Shown one piece after another: positions 1 to 9,154 of a DNA stretch of 50,881 nt. The translations under genes and the position numbers were made by a program. Position 1 is the first letter of the stretch. Each line of letters opens with the position of its first letter. This DNA is from DASYAE01 sp036501535 (GTDB taxonomy: Bacteria > Actinomycetota > Actinomycetes > Streptomycetales > Catenulisporaceae). The stretch is taken from contig DASYAE010000165.1 in assembly GCA_036501535.1 (NCBI GenBank), forward strand, positions 1-50,881, read 5' to 3'. Below the pieces are notes generated by a model, which was not told where the DNA came from, searched no databases, and saw only the letters and a list, made by a program, of their open reading frames with translations.

Positions 1-658
1 CGGACAGGCCGATCGCGGATCCGGCGAGCAGTTCGCGCGTCTCGGCCTCGGTGAACCGCAGATCGCCGGCCCGGATCTCGGCGATCGCGTCGGCGAGCCT
101 GAACCGGTGCAGTCTGATCGGCGGGTCCCGGCGCGAGGACAACACCACCCGGGCAGTGCCCGGCAGGTTCGCGATGAGGCGTTCGAGCTGCGTGAGGGCT
201 TCGGTCGACCTGAGCTCGTGCAGGTCGTCGATGATCAGCACGGCGGGTTCGGGATATGTGGCTATCTGAGCCAGGACACCGTCGATGACCTGGTCCACGT
301 CCACGTCCGCTTCCGCGGTCGACGCCGACGCCGACGACGGCTCGCAAGCCGTCGAGAGCGCCGCGTCGCGGACCGCGTCGAGGACGGCGCACCAGAACCG
401 CCGCTCGTTCTGCTGGTCACGCTCGACGGACACGAACGCGACCCGGCGAGCCTTCGCCGAGCGGCCCGCCCACGCACGCAACAGCGAGGTCTTCCCGCTG
501 CCCGGAGGCGCCGAGACGACCGTCAGAGGTTTGGCCACAGCACGGTCGAGCAGCCGCAGGAGGTCGTCTCGGTCGAGCAGGCCCCCGGCGCTCGAGACGT
601 CTCGGGCGACCGGCCGCGGCGCCGGCCCGCCGCGCTGCCTCGCCACCACATCGGTCAT
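1..658 (-). CDS. LuxR/MalT-type ATP-dependent regulator, N-terminal part (cut by window edge)
   Basis: The frame opens with ATG at 658 and stays open to base 1, giving about 219 residues; the rest lies outside the window. A Walker A loop (APPGSGKTS) sits near residue 53, and a Walker B segment (LIIDDLHEL) lies about 90 residues later, followed by a SSRRDPP sensor-like stretch. This is the usual start of MalT/LAL regulators, cytoplasmic STAND ATPases that carry a LuxR DNA-binding domain at the far C-terminus, not visible here. The gene is divergent from the F420-type reductase at 965, with about 300 bases between them that could hold both promoters. The ATPase assignment is firm; the LuxR ending is inferred from the family. 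Confidence 0.8.
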   Translation of the reverse strand, partial: MTDVVARQRGGPAPRPVARDVSSAGGLLDRDDLLRLLDRAVAKPLTVVSAPPGSGKTSLLRAWAGRSAKARRVAFVSVERDQQNERRFWCAVLDAVRDAALSTACEPSSASASTAEADVDVDQVIDGVLAQIATYPEPAVLIIDDLHELRSTEALTQLERLIANLPGTARVVLSSRRDPPIRLHRFRLADAIAEIRAGDLRFTEAETRELLAGSAIGLS

Positions 659-964
659 GTCGGCCTTCCAGTGCCCGCCGGACACCGGCGGGAACCGCGT
701 GCCGCACCCACGGCACGTACCTTCCGCGAACCCTGACTCACGTTACTTTCAAACGCCCGTGACGCAAACCGTTCCGCAAGCTCGGCGAGAGGTCGCCCGC
801 GCGACAGCGCTGTGCAGCCGGTGTCTGTCGGCCGGCGAACTCACCTGAACCCGGCGATGACGCACCACCCGCGCGTCGGCGACGATTCGCCCGTCTGAAT
901 CAATATCCTCTGATCGATATCGAGGTGCTGCGGACCGCGGGACTGTGAACGACGGGAGTTCGAC

Positions 965-1393
965 ATGACTGAGCCGGCCGACTGGAATGCGCAGACCATC
1001 GCGGAGTTCCGGGCGAACGGGGGCAGGGTCGGCGGGACCTTCGAGGGCGCTCCGATGGTCCTGTTGCACCATCGCGGCCGCAAAAGCGGGCGGGAGTACG
1101 TGACCCCGACGATGTACCTGCCGCACGAGACCGAGCCGGACGTCATCTACGTTTTCGCGTCCAAGGGCGGAGCACCCACCGACCCGGACTGGTACCGCAA
1201 CCTGAGCGCCGCCGGTGAGGCCAGCGTCGAGCGCGGAACCGAGACGTACCGGGTGAGCATCCGCGAATCGACCGGCGCCGAACGCGACCGCATCTACGCC
1301 GAGCAGGCGCGGCGTTACCCGGGCTTCGCCGAGTACGAACGGAAAACCGCCGGAGTCCGCACCATCCCCGTGCTCGAACTGAGCCGGGCGTAG
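965..1393 (+). CDS. Deazaflavin (F420)-dependent nitroreductase-family protein
   Basis: A 142-residue protein of the Ddn-like split beta-barrel family. Diagnostic stretches are MVLLHHRGRKSGREYVTP near residues 31-50, the central ASKGGAPTDPDWYRNL block and the C-terminal IPVLELSR. In this family these form the F420 phosphate and deazaflavin pocket, and members reduce quinones, nitroaromatics or other acceptors with F420H2. The length matches a complete single-domain member. The start ATG at 965 is preceded by a modest GACGGGAG ribosome site. It stands alone, divergent from the LuxR gene on its left; the next gene begins about 130 bases later. The physiological substrate cannot be inferred. Confidence 0.88.
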   Translation: MTEPADWNAQTIAEFRANGGRVGGTFEGAPMVLLHHRGRKSGREYVTPTMYLPHETEPDVIYVFASKGGAPTDPDWYRNLSAAGEASVERGTETYRVSIRESTGAERDRIYAEQARRYPGFAEYERKTAGVRTIPVLELSRA

Positions 1394-1522
1394 CAGCGGC
1401 CACAGACCTGTTCCGTGCGGGCGAGCGAGGCCGATCACCAAGATCTGGTGATGCCCGGTCACCTGCCCGGCCGAGATCATGACCTCGTCCGTCGCCCCCG
1501 AGCCGACAAGGAGAGCCACGCG

Positions 1523-1969
1523 ATGGCGCAGGACAACGAGCAGATCATCCGCCGTGCCTACCAGATCGCCGAGGAAAAGGACCTGAAGGCGTGGGTCGAG
1601 GCCTTCACCGAGGACGGCACGTTCACCGACGAGTCCATCGGCGTCACCTTCCGCGGTCCGGACGGGCTCGCCGAGCAGGTCGACAATTACGGCCGGGCGT
1701 TCCCGGACATGCACCGCGAGCTGTACCGGTTCTATGTCACCGGCGACATCGTGGTGGTCCAGCTGGCCCTCCAGGGAACGCATCTGGGCCCACTGCACCT
1801 GCCCGCCGGAACGCTCCAGCCGACCGGCAAGCGGATGGACGCGCCGTGCTGCGACGTGTTCGAGCTGGCCGAGGGCTTGATCAAGCGGTTCGACTGCTAC
1901 CCGCAGGCCTCGATCATCCTCACCCAGCTCGAGGTGATCGGGAACCTGGGCGCGGCGCTCCAGGGCTGA
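1523..1969 (+). CDS. NTF2-like / SnoaL-type ester cyclase family protein
   Basis: A 148-residue protein with the cone-shaped NTF2 fold pattern: an N-terminal helix pair (NEQIIRRAYQIAEEKDL), a WVEAFTEDGTFTDES strand region and the GTHLGPLHLPAGTLQPTGKR loop typical of the SnoaL-like polyketide cyclase or ester cyclase group. The start at 1523 is chosen over an upstream in-frame start at 1415 because AAGGAG lies 9 bases before it and the family begins here. Members are small cytoplasmic hydratases, isomerases or binding proteins of mostly unknown substrate. It is on the same strand as the Ddn-like gene, which could share its transcript. No pathway can be assigned. Confidence 0.8.
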   Translation: MAQDNEQIIRRAYQIAEEKDLKAWVEAFTEDGTFTDESIGVTFRGPDGLAEQVDNYGRAFPDMHRELYRFYVTGDIVVVQLALQGTHLGPLHLPAGTLQPTGKRMDAPCCDVFELAEGLIKRFDCYPQASIILTQLEVIGNLGAALQG

Positions 1970-2017
1970 CCCGCCCGCCCTCCCGACGCCGGCTTTGCGA
2001 GGCCTCGTCCAGCTGGA

Positions 2018-3030
2018 TCATGCGGGGAGCGAGGGCTCGAGGATGTGGCGCAGATCGTCACGGCGGGCGATGCCGGTCTTGCGGAAGATGTGCATCAGGT
2101 GGTTGTCCACAGTCCGTACCGAGATCACGAGACTGTCGGCGACCTGTTGGCTGGTGAGGCCCCGGGCGGCGAGCAGGGCGACCTCGCGCTCTCGTGGGGT
2201 CAGCGGCTGCTGCGACTCTGCGACCAGCAGGCCCGGGGTGCGTGCCCCCTCGCAGCGGTTGGCCGCGAGCCTGGCTCGGGCCGTGGCCCGAGTGGCCGCC
2301 CGCAGGTCTCCGGCCGCCCTGCGCCGGTCGGCTGCGCAGGTCCAGGACTCGGCCGCGAGCAGGTCGGCTCCCATGCCTTCCAACCGGCCGGCCACCGCTT
2401 CGATCCGGTCCGTGTCACGACAGCTCAGTGCGGCGGCGTGCTCGGCGAACGCGTTGATCAGCGGGCTGTCGCTCGTCGCCGCCAACTCGCCGAGGCGGGC
2501 CATGACGCGCCGAGGATCGCCGAGCCGTGCGATATCCGAGAGCACTTGCGCCTCGACCGCGTGCGAGCCGGTCGTGCGGGCCCGCTCGGCCGCCTTCGCC
2601 AACAGGTCCCGAGCGCTGCTTAGCTGCCCCACGGCAGCCAGTCGCCATCCCGGCACCGCGATCTGGTCCGCACACCGGTCTGCGGCCGGGGCGAGCTGCC
2701 GGGCCTGGTCCCATGCCGTGTCCAGCGCCGCGATGTCCCCCTCGGCGGCGCGCGTGAGGGCCAGGCGGGTCAGGGCCCGCCATTGGCAGCTGCGGAAGTG
2801 GTGATCGGTGGCGAGGATGGCGGCGTTGTTGAACCAGGTGTGCGCCGCGCGCAGGTGGCCGGCCCAGTGTTCGACGATGCCGAGACGCAGCGCGATCCAC
2901 ATCTGAGGGATCAGGGCCCTGTCGCGTATCGTCTCGGCGTGGCAGGCTTCGCCGAGGCGTATGGCCTCCGGGATGCGACCGGCGAGGGTCAGGGCGAGAA
3001 TCTGCGGCCCGACGTGTATGGAGGGGTGTG
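2018..3030 (-). pseudogene. LuxR-family regulator, C-terminal fragment (5' end missing)
   Basis: The last 60 residues are a clear LuxR winged helix-turn-helix (LTPREREVALLAARGLTSQQ, then VRTVDNHLMHIFRKTGI). Before it is an alpha-helical TPR-like region. The first ATG is at 2902, but the same frame upstream still reads like the family (for example LTLAGRIPEAIRLGEACHAE) for at least 40 more codons without any usable start. It then runs into the antisense 5' end of the small membrane gene at 3028. The normal protein is about 900 residues with an ATPase domain, which is absent. I therefore read it as a truncated remnant; a short protein from ATG 2902 (294 residues) remains possible. Confidence 0.7.
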
Positions 3031-3375
3031 TCGCGGTCGGAGTGGCCCGCAGGCCGCACCCACCGCCTGGTGGACGAGAACCAGTGGACCGAGCACGACC
3101 GCCGGATCGGCGCTCGGTACAGCTGGTTCCTGCTGCTGGGTTTCCTCACCGCGATAGCACTGACCTGCACGGTGACCGCTCCGGTCCTGGCGATCTACGT
3201 TGTGCGCCTCGGACACGGCCTTGCCTCCGGGTGGGACTGGCGGCTGGGGGACTCGGCTCTCTCGCTGACTCTGATCATCGTCAACTTCGTCCTGCCGGCC
3301 CTCCTCGCCCGGCGCAAGCGGCGACTGAACGCCGGCCGCGGCTCGCGGCTGCCGGCCGACTCTGGAGCGATGTGA
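3028..3375 (+). CDS. Small integral membrane protein, function unknown
   Basis: A protein of up to 115 residues with two predicted membrane segments: WFLLLGFLTAIALTCTVTAP plus following hydrophobics (residues about 33-60), and a second near residues 78-97 (ALSLTLIIVNFVLPALL), ending in a basic RRKRR tail. GTG 3028 has a GGAGG very close upstream; an internal GTG at 3070 is the alternative start. The stop codon overlaps the start of the TPR gene (TGATG), so the two are translationally coupled and probably work together. The gene starts where the antisense LuxR remnant ends, which suggests the two were brought together by a rearrangement. I do not recognise the family. Confidence 0.65.
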   Translation: MSRSEWPAGRTHRLVDENQWTEHDRRIGARYSWFLLLGFLTAIALTCTVTAPVLAIYVVRLGHGLASGWDWRLGDSALSLTLIIVNFVLPALLARRKRRLNAGRGSRLPADSGAM

Positions 3376-5178
3376 TGCCCCGTCATCTGCACGTCGTCGG
3401 TGCCCGGGAGTGGGACCGACGCCCCCTGCTCGACCGGATCGACGGGCCGAATCTGCGTGCCCGCTGCCACAAGGGCTTGCGGGGACCCTATACAGGCGTT
3501 GGCACGGTGCTCGGGGAAATCCTGCCTGACGCGTATCGCCGCTGGCCGGACCTGGTCGACTACCACCGCCTCGAACTCCTGTACGGACTGCCCGAACTCA
3601 GTGACCTGATCGGGCCGGCCCCGCACAGCCTGGCGGAGGACTCGCCGTTCGCCGAACGCACCCGCTGGTACGGCGCTCGCATGATCCGGGTCATGAACCA
3701 GGGGATCGTCACCTTCCTGCGGGAGTACGCCCGGCGCTCGCTGTGCGCCGGCTCGCGGGTGCCCACGCTGGTCTTCGACGGTGTGCAGGACGCCGATGGG
3801 CTCCGATCCCACGCAGGCCGGGGTCGCCGCACTGCTCGAGGCCTGCCAGTACTGCACGGCCGTCGGCTTCTCCTCGATGGTCGTGCAGCTCGCCGAGCGG
3901 GGCCGCGCGCTGACCGACCCCGTCGCGGACCCGGAACGCTACCGCAAGCTGAGCCACCTGCTGATCGCGCAGCTGATCTCGTACAAGCGACTGGACGAGG
4001 CGATCGCGCTGTGCGACGAGCTGCGCCGCCTCTACGCGCTGCCCCTGGTCCACATGACCACCAATTATTTCATGGCTATGATATATACGCGCTTCATCGC
4101 GTCGCGGGACCACGAGCAGGGCGCCGCGTGGCAGAACAACGCCATCGTCATCGCCCGCGGCCTGCCCGACGAGCGGCAGCGACTGGTGCTCAGCGGCTTC
4201 CAGCAGAACGGCATGGCGCTGGTCGAGATGCACCGCGGCAATCTCGGCACGGCGCTGGAGCTGGTGGAGAACGCGATGGCCCGCCTCGACGAGAGCCTGG
4301 AACCGCAGGAGTGGGCGGTGCACCGGTCCCAGCTGCTGTACAACAGGACCCGCCTGCTCGCGGCGCTCGGTCGGCACGACGAGGCCCTGGCCGCCTACGG
4401 GACCCTGATCGAGATGGACCCCCACTAAACCGACTACCTCTCCGAACGCGCCAAGATCCTGCGTGCGCGGGGCGACCTGGAAGCCGCCATGCGCGACTAC
4501 GACCGTGCCGCGCAGATCGGGGCGCCCTTCGTCGAGCTCTTCCACAACCGGGGCTCAGCACACGTACGGCTGGGGCACACCGAGCAGGCGCTCGCGGACT
4601 TCGACCTCGTCCTCGACATGGAGCCGGACGACGCGGACACCGTGCTGAGCCGGGCGGAGCTGCTCTTCGGCGAGGGCGACCTCGACGGCGCCGCCGCGGA
4701 CGTCCGCCACGGCCTCGAACTGTTCCCGCAGGACTCGCGGCTGCTGTGCCTGCGGGGAATGACCAGTCTGGCGCAGGGCTCGGCGCGGGAGGCGTTGCGC
4801 GACCTGGACGCCGCGCTCGCTCAGGACCCCGACCACCCGGCCGCGCTGGCCAGCCGCGCGGTCGCGCACTACGAGCTGGGCGATCCCCGGCGGGCCGTCG
4901 ACGACCTCACCAGAGCCATCGACGTGGCCGGCGCCGACGCGGACCTGTTGCTCAACCGGGGTATCGCCCACGCAGCCTGCGCGAACACCGCGGCGGCGCT
5001 GGCCGACTTCGACAGCGCGCTCGCACTGCCCGACGCCGACGCCCCCGAGCTGCTCTTCCACCGCGGCTGCTGCCTGATCGCAGCGGGCGAACAGGCCAGA
5101 GCAGCGGCCGACCTGCGCGAATGCCGACGGTTGGGCGGCCGGGGCGACGAGGTCGAAGCGCTACTCGCGGATGCATAG
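3375..5178 (+). pseudogene. Large TPR-repeat protein, broken by a frameshift and an internal stop
   Basis: Reading starts at ATG 3375 (MPRHLHVVGAREWDRRP) with a conserved-looking N-terminal domain of about 135 residues. It then breaks at about 3793-3807, where CCGAT occurs twice, ten bases apart. The protein continues one frame over (TQAGVAALLEACQYC) through TPR-like helices, meets TAA at 4426, and continues in the same frame to 5178 with at least six further TPR units (for example RAKILRARGDLEAAMRDYDR). Restoring the frame and the stop would give about 600 residues. TPR proteins act as protein-binding scaffolds; the partner is unknown. It is coupled to the membrane protein upstream and is 65 bases from the flavin reductase downstream. 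I do not recognise the N-terminal domain. Confidence 0.75.
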
Positions 5179-5243
5179 GCAGGCACGATGCCCGCAACCT
5201 GCCCGCAGCCAGCCCGGACCCGCCCCCGAGAAAAGGACCACAC

Positions 5244-5759
5244 TTGTCCGTGGACGCCCAGACCTTCCGTGACGTGATGGCCTGCCTGGCCATGCCGGTC
5301 ACCGTGATCACCGCCCTCGACCCGGCCGGCACGCCGCACGGCGCCACCATCGGCTCCGTCGTCTCGCTCTCCGTCGAGCCGCCGCTGGTCATGTTCGCGC
5401 TCGGCCGCACGATCCGGGCATACCGCCCCTTGCGCGAGGCGGCCCGCTTCTGCGTCAGTGTCCTGGGAGCCGATCAACAGGAGACGGCCGAGCGCTTCAC
5501 CGGCGACCCGGCGACCCGTTTCGCCGCGAACGTCATCATCGAGCAGGGCGTGCCGGCGGTGGACGGGGCACTGGGCTGGCTGATCTGCGACCGTCACACC
5601 CTGGTCGACGCGGGAGACCACACCGTGGTGATCGGGCGGGTCCGGAACGCGCGCCGAGCCGCCGACAATCCGGTCGGCCCGCTCCTCTACCACGAGCGCC
5701 ACTACCACAGGGTGCTGCGTGAGCCGGCGCTTCAAGGGTGGACGTCAGAGGTGGTGTAA
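5244..5759 (+). CDS. Flavin reductase (NAD(P)H:FMN type)
   Basis: A 171-residue single-domain flavin reductase of the HpaC/DIM6-NTAB class. Visible hallmarks are the MPVTVITALDPAGTPHGATI opening, SVVSLSVEPPLVMFALGR (the substrate loop), FCVSVLGADQQETAERF, and the C-terminal LLYHERHYHRV. These enzymes supply reduced FMN or FAD to partner monooxygenases, oxidising NAD(P)H. The TTG at 5244 is chosen because AAAAGGA precedes it by 6 bases; the GTG at 5250 is an alternative. No monooxygenase lies next to it, so the partner is elsewhere or the protein serves the disrupted TPR operon. Confidence 0.88.
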   Translation: MSVDAQTFRDVMACLAMPVTVITALDPAGTPHGATIGSVVSLSVEPPLVMFALGRTIRAYRPLREAARFCVSVLGADQQETAERFTGDPATRFAANVIIEQGVPAVDGALGWLICDRHTLVDAGDHTVVIGRVRNARRAADNPVGPLLYHERHYHRVLREPALQGWTSEVV

Positions 5760-5911
5760 GGCGGAGGCGGCGAAGGAACGTGTCCACTCCAGAGGTGGTT
5801 CGGGCAGCCCCGCACCTGATCGGCGATCCCATCGCCGGGGATCGCGGAATCGGTATTCGTATACTGTTACCGAGTGTGCGCCAGGGCGGGTGGGTTGGGA
5901 GGGGTGATCGT

Positions 5912-6442
5912 GTGGGCCATACGACGGTGTATGGGGGTTCGGTGTCCGTGACGCCTTCGCTCAACGAGCATGAGATCGCGTTTCTGGAGCGCTATGCGGG
6001 CAGCACGTCGATCGAGACTCCGAGCGGGCCGTATTGGTTCGGCGAGCGGACCGCCGAAGACAAGGCGTATTACGACAGGCTGCCTGGCCGGGCGATCAGG
6101 GTCTCGGGTACTCCCGGGTACCGCTGTGAGTGGAAGCCGGATCGTGAGGGCACGTCGCTGGCGTGGAACGGGGCGGAGAAGTTCTACCACGGCGAGAAGT
6201 GGATGCAGTATCTGATCGCCCAGTTCCTCGGCCCGGACGCTCGGTTGCGCGATGAGCTGGTTCACCCGGTGCGAGGCCGCCACTATGCCGCGCAGTTCGA
6301 GCACTTCACCTTCGACCACGTGCTTGAGGGCAGCATCGAGGCCTACTGCGCGGACTTCGAGGATCGGTGGCGGCTGGTCGTGCGCGCCGGGCGGGTCTTC
6401 GTCGAACGGGAGGGACAGCTTGTCGAGGTCACCGACGGATGA
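5912..6442 (+). CDS. Conserved-looking hypothetical protein
   Basis: A 176-residue soluble protein from GTG 5912, supported by GGGAGGGG about 9 bases upstream; GTG 5942 is a second possibility. The sequence is balanced, with many aromatic and charged residues (SGPYWFGERTAEDKAYYDRL, KFYHGEKWMQYLIAQFLGPD, CADFEDRWRLVVRAGRVF), and codon use is typical of the neighbours, so it is likely to be a real gene. There is no signal peptide, membrane segment or cysteine cluster. I do not recognise the family. It follows the flavin reductase by about 150 bases and could be transcribed with it. Confidence 0.6.
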   Translation: MGHTTVYGGSVSVTPSLNEHEIAFLERYAGSTSIETPSGPYWFGERTAEDKAYYDRLPGRAIRVSGTPGYRCEWKPDREGTSLAWNGAEKFYHGEKWMQYLIAQFLGPDARLRDELVHPVRGRHYAAQFEHFTFDHVLEGSIEAYCADFEDRWRLVVRAGRVFVEREGQLVEVTDG

Positions 6443-6668
6443 ATGCGACCAGGTCAAAGACCCGCCGCCGGTGAAGTTCGTCCCGGTGAGGGTGGAACGG
6501 CCCGGCGTTCTGCCTGCGTCTTTCGACGGTTAGCCATGGGGATCGGCTGAGCCGACGCAAACGGGTATCGGTCCGGTCAGGTCTCCAGCTCTCTTACCGC
6601 GGGGCGGGCCGGAGCAGGATCGCCACCGGCCGTGCAGCTTCGACGGGCGCTTTCGTTTGTCGCGCTCC
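6443..6668. other. Intergenic region upstream of sulfur leader peptide
   Basis: About 225 bases with no convincing gene. It should hold the promoter for the leader peptide and nitrite/sulfite reductase, but no clear -35/-10 pair could be assigned by eye. ORFs here on either strand look like shadows. Confidence 0.5.
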
Positions 6669-6788
6669 ATGTGTCACCCTGGGTATGTGTTTCCAGCCGA
6701 GTTGACCCCACAGGCGCTGCTGCTGACCCGGCGCCGGCATGTCGACCTGCTGCACATCGTCTCCGCGGCATGTCCCGCGGCCTTCTGA
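6669..6788 (+). CDS. Short leader peptide of sulfur-metabolism operon
   Basis: A 39-codon reading frame ending in LTRRRHVDLLHIVSAAC followed by PAAF and a stop. The (L)TRRRHVDLLR-x-x-S-A-x-C pattern is the signature of the small peptides annotated 'putative leader peptide' in front of sulfur-assimilation and transport genes in streptomycetes. The start is uncertain: ATG 6669, GTG 6687 or TTG 6702 are all in frame, and the family usually has about 25-33 residues. The single conserved Cys near the end would let ribosome stalling report cysteine supply. It lies 107 bases before the reductase and directly ahead of a hairpin and T-run, the layout of a ribosome-mediated attenuator. Confidence 0.75.
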   Translation: MCHPGYVFPAELTPQALLLTRRRHVDLLHIVSAACPAAF

Positions 6789-6790
6789 CT

Positions 6791-6824
6791 GCTCGACTGC
6801 GAGCGCACGACACTTTTTTCTCTT
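6791..6824 (+). terminator. Attenuator-like hairpin and T-run after leader peptide
   Basis: Three bases after the leader-peptide stop, GCTCG/CGAGC forms a five-pair stem with an ACTG loop (6791-6804). After nine bases comes TTTTTTCTCTTT (6814-6825), a striking T-rich run in DNA this rich in GC. The position between the leader peptide and the reductase start fits transcription attenuation. The stem is short, so it may need ribosome positioning to act. Confidence 0.55.
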
Positions 6825-6895
6825 TAATCCGACGACGTTGCCATCAGCTGCTTGAGGGGACCCGCGCATGCGCACGCCAGCCGAGAGTTCGGATC

Positions 6896-9154
6896 ATGAG
6901 TAGCTGGAGCAGCCTGCTCGACGGGCGGATGCGCCCGGAGTGGGCCGAGGAGATCGCCGACTTCGAGGCGCAGATCGGGCTGCGCCTGCAGGGCAGGCTG
7001 GATGAGAAGGTGTTCGCCGAGACGCGCCTGCGCCGTGGCGTGTATGGGCAGCGCTACGACAACGGGCGGCGCTTCGACGGCTACGCCACGCGCGAGCTGG
7101 ACTTCGCCGACAAGCCCACCAAGGGCCCGGACACCCACTGGGACGCGCCGGGCATGCAGCGTATCAAGCTGCCGTTCGGTGGGCTGACGCCCGAACAGCT
7201 CGAGGTCGTCGCCGACTGCGCCGAGGAATACTCGGACTCGATCCTGCACGTCACCACCCGGCAGGACCTCCAGCTGCATTTCGTTCACATCGAGGACACC
7301 CCGGACCTGATGCGCCGGCTCGCCGCGGTCGGGGTCACCACCCGCGAGGCGTGCGGCAACTCGATCCGCAACGTCACCGCCTGCCCGCTGGCCGGGGTGT
7401 GCCACACCGAGGCATTCGATGTCGCCCCGTACGCGCGGGCCTTGATGGAGTTCCTGCTCGGCCACCCGGACGTGCAGGACTTCGGGCGCAAGTTCAAGCC
7501 GGCGTTCTCCGGTTGCGAACACGAAGCGTGCGGGCTGGTGCAGATGCACGACGCCGGCTACGTCGCGCGCGTCCAGGACGGCCGCCGGGGCTTCAAGGTC
7601 GTGGTGGGCGGCGGGCTCGGCACCGTGCCGCACCAGGCCGACGTGCTCAGCGAGTTCACGCCGGTCGAGGACTTCCTGGTCCAGATCCAGGCGATCGCCC
7701 GGGTCTTCGCGCGCCTCGGCGAGAAGAAGAACCGGAACCGGGCCCGGATGAAGTTCCTCGTCACCAAGCTGGGCATCGAGGAGTTCCGGCGGCTCGTCGC
7801 CGAAGAGCAGCAGACCATCCCGTACGACCCGCGCCACCACGGGTTGATCGAGAACCTGCCGGTCACCGCCGGCGAACCGGTCCGTGAGCCCGCCGCGATG
7901 AACGGCGCGCCGCGCCCGGACGGCTTCGACCGGTGGAACCTGACGAACGTGCGCACCCAGCGGCAGCGGGGCTACCGGGCGGTGACCGTTCACCTCCCGA
8001 TGGGTGACCTCACCAGCGAGCAGGCGCGCAGCCTGGCCGACATCGCGCGCACGTACTCCGGCGACCGGATGCGCACCACCGTCGAGCAGAACATCATCCT
8101 GCGCTTCATCGCCGACGCCGACCTGCCCGCGGTCTATGAGGCGCTCGGCGCGATCGGACTCGCGTCGGCCGGCGCGGGCACGATCGCCGACGTCACGGTC
8201 TGCCCCGGCACCGACACCTGCAAGCTGGGTATCGCGTCCAGCCGCGGGTTGGCCGGTGTGCTGCGCCAGCAGTTGGCAGCGGGCGCCGACGAACAGGACT
8301 CGGCGGTCAACGAGATGTCGATCAAGGTCTCCGGCTGCTTCAACAGCTGCGCGCAGCACCACCTGGCAGACATCGGCTTCTATGGGAACTCCCGCGGCAT
8401 GGACGGGCGTCAGATGCCGCACTTCCAGGTGATCCTCGGCGGCCAGCGCACCGAGAACGCCGCCAAGTACGGCATGGCCGTCGGCGCGGTGCCCTCGAAG
8501 AATGCACCCAAGGTGGTCGACGCGCTGACCAACGCCTATCTCGCCGGTCGCGAGGACGGCGAGTCGTTCCAGGACTGGTCGCTGCGGATGGGCAAGCGCA
8601 GTTTGAAGGACATCGTGCAGCCGTTCATGGAACTGCCGGCCTACGCCGACGCTCCGGAGTTCTACACCGACTTCGCCGACGCGCGGCTGTTCGCGATGGC
8701 CGACCACGGCGTCGGGGAGTGTGCCGGCGAGGTCGTCTCGTTGTTCGGCATGGAGGTCATGAAGGCCGAATCGGAGGTGTTCGACGCCCAACTGGCGCTC
8801 GACGAGGAGGGCGACCCCAAGCAGGCCGAGGAGCACGCCTACCAGGCGATGCTCGCGGCCGCCCGGGCGTTGGTCCGCACCGAGTTCATCGACGTGACGC
8901 ACGACCCGGAGGAGATCGTCAGGGAGTGGAAGAGCCGGTTCTTCGACACCGAGAAGTTCTTCGACCGATTCGCCGGCGGCAAATTCGGCCGGTACCTGCT
9001 CGACCGGCACGCCGACCCGACACCCTCCGGCAATCCCACGACCGCCGGTCAGCGCGTCGAGGAGGCGCAACTGTTCATCGAGGCGGCGCACGCCTGCGAG
9101 GCCAAGCTGGAAGCGGAGAAGACGGCGATCAAGGTTGCGGTGGGCAGCAAATGA
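6896..9154 (+). CDS. Sirohaem/[4Fe-4S] nitrite/sulfite reductase
   Basis: A 752-residue cytoplasmic reductase that carries out six-electron reduction of sulfite to sulfide (or nitrite to ammonia). Two ferredoxin-like half-domains and sirohaem domains are visible. The cluster/sirohaem ligands are C436-x5-C442 (CPGTDTC) and C481-x3-C485 (CFNSC). Other family motifs are HVTTRQDLQLHFV and NVTACPLAGVC in the first repeat. The usual protein is about 560 residues; here an extra C-terminal stretch of about 150 residues is helical and rich in Glu/Ala (EEHAYQAMLAAARALV). ATG 6896 follows the leader/attenuator. The stop overlaps the rhodanese start (ATGA), so the two are coupled. Sulfite is the likely substrate given the sulfur leader. 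Confidence 0.93.
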   Translation: MSSWSSLLDGRMRPEWAEEIADFEAQIGLRLQGRLDEKVFAETRLRRGVYGQRYDNGRRFDGYATRELDFADKPTKGPDTHWDAPGMQRIKLPFGGLTPEQLEVVADCAEEYSDSILHVTTRQDLQLHFVHIEDTPDLMRRLAAVGVTTREACGNSIRNVTACPLAGVCHTEAFDVAPYARALMEFLLGHPDVQDFGRKFKPAFSGCEHEACGLVQMHDAGYVARVQDGRRGFKVVVGGGLGTVPHQADVLSEFTPVEDFLVQIQAIARVFARLGEKKNRNRARMKFLVTKLGIEEFRRLVAEEQQTIPYDPRHHGLIENLPVTAGEPVREPAAMNGAPRPDGFDRWNLTNVRTQRQRGYRAVTVHLPMGDLTSEQARSLADIARTYSGDRMRTTVEQNIILRFIADADLPAVYEALGAIGLASAGAGTIADVTVCPGTDTCKLGIASSRGLAGVLRQQLAAGADEQDSAVNEMSIKVSGCFNSCAQHHLADIGFYGNSRGMDGRQMPHFQVILGGQRTENAAKYGMAVGAVPSKNAPKVVDALTNAYLAGREDGESFQDWSLRMGKRSLKDIVQPFMELPAYADAPEFYTDFADARLFAMADHGVGECAGEVVSLFGMEVMKAESEVFDAQLALDEEGDPKQAEEHAYQAMLAAARALVRTEFIDVTHDPEEIVREWKSRFFDTEKFFDRFAGGKFGRYLLDRHADPTPSGNPTTAGQRVEEAQLFIEAAHACEAKLEAEKTAIKVAVGSK

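Noticed and set aside
749..1798. 349-residue minus-strand frame across the F420-type reductase and NTF2-like genes
   Set aside because: Both plus-strand genes have clear family motifs and ribosome sites; the antisense frame has none.
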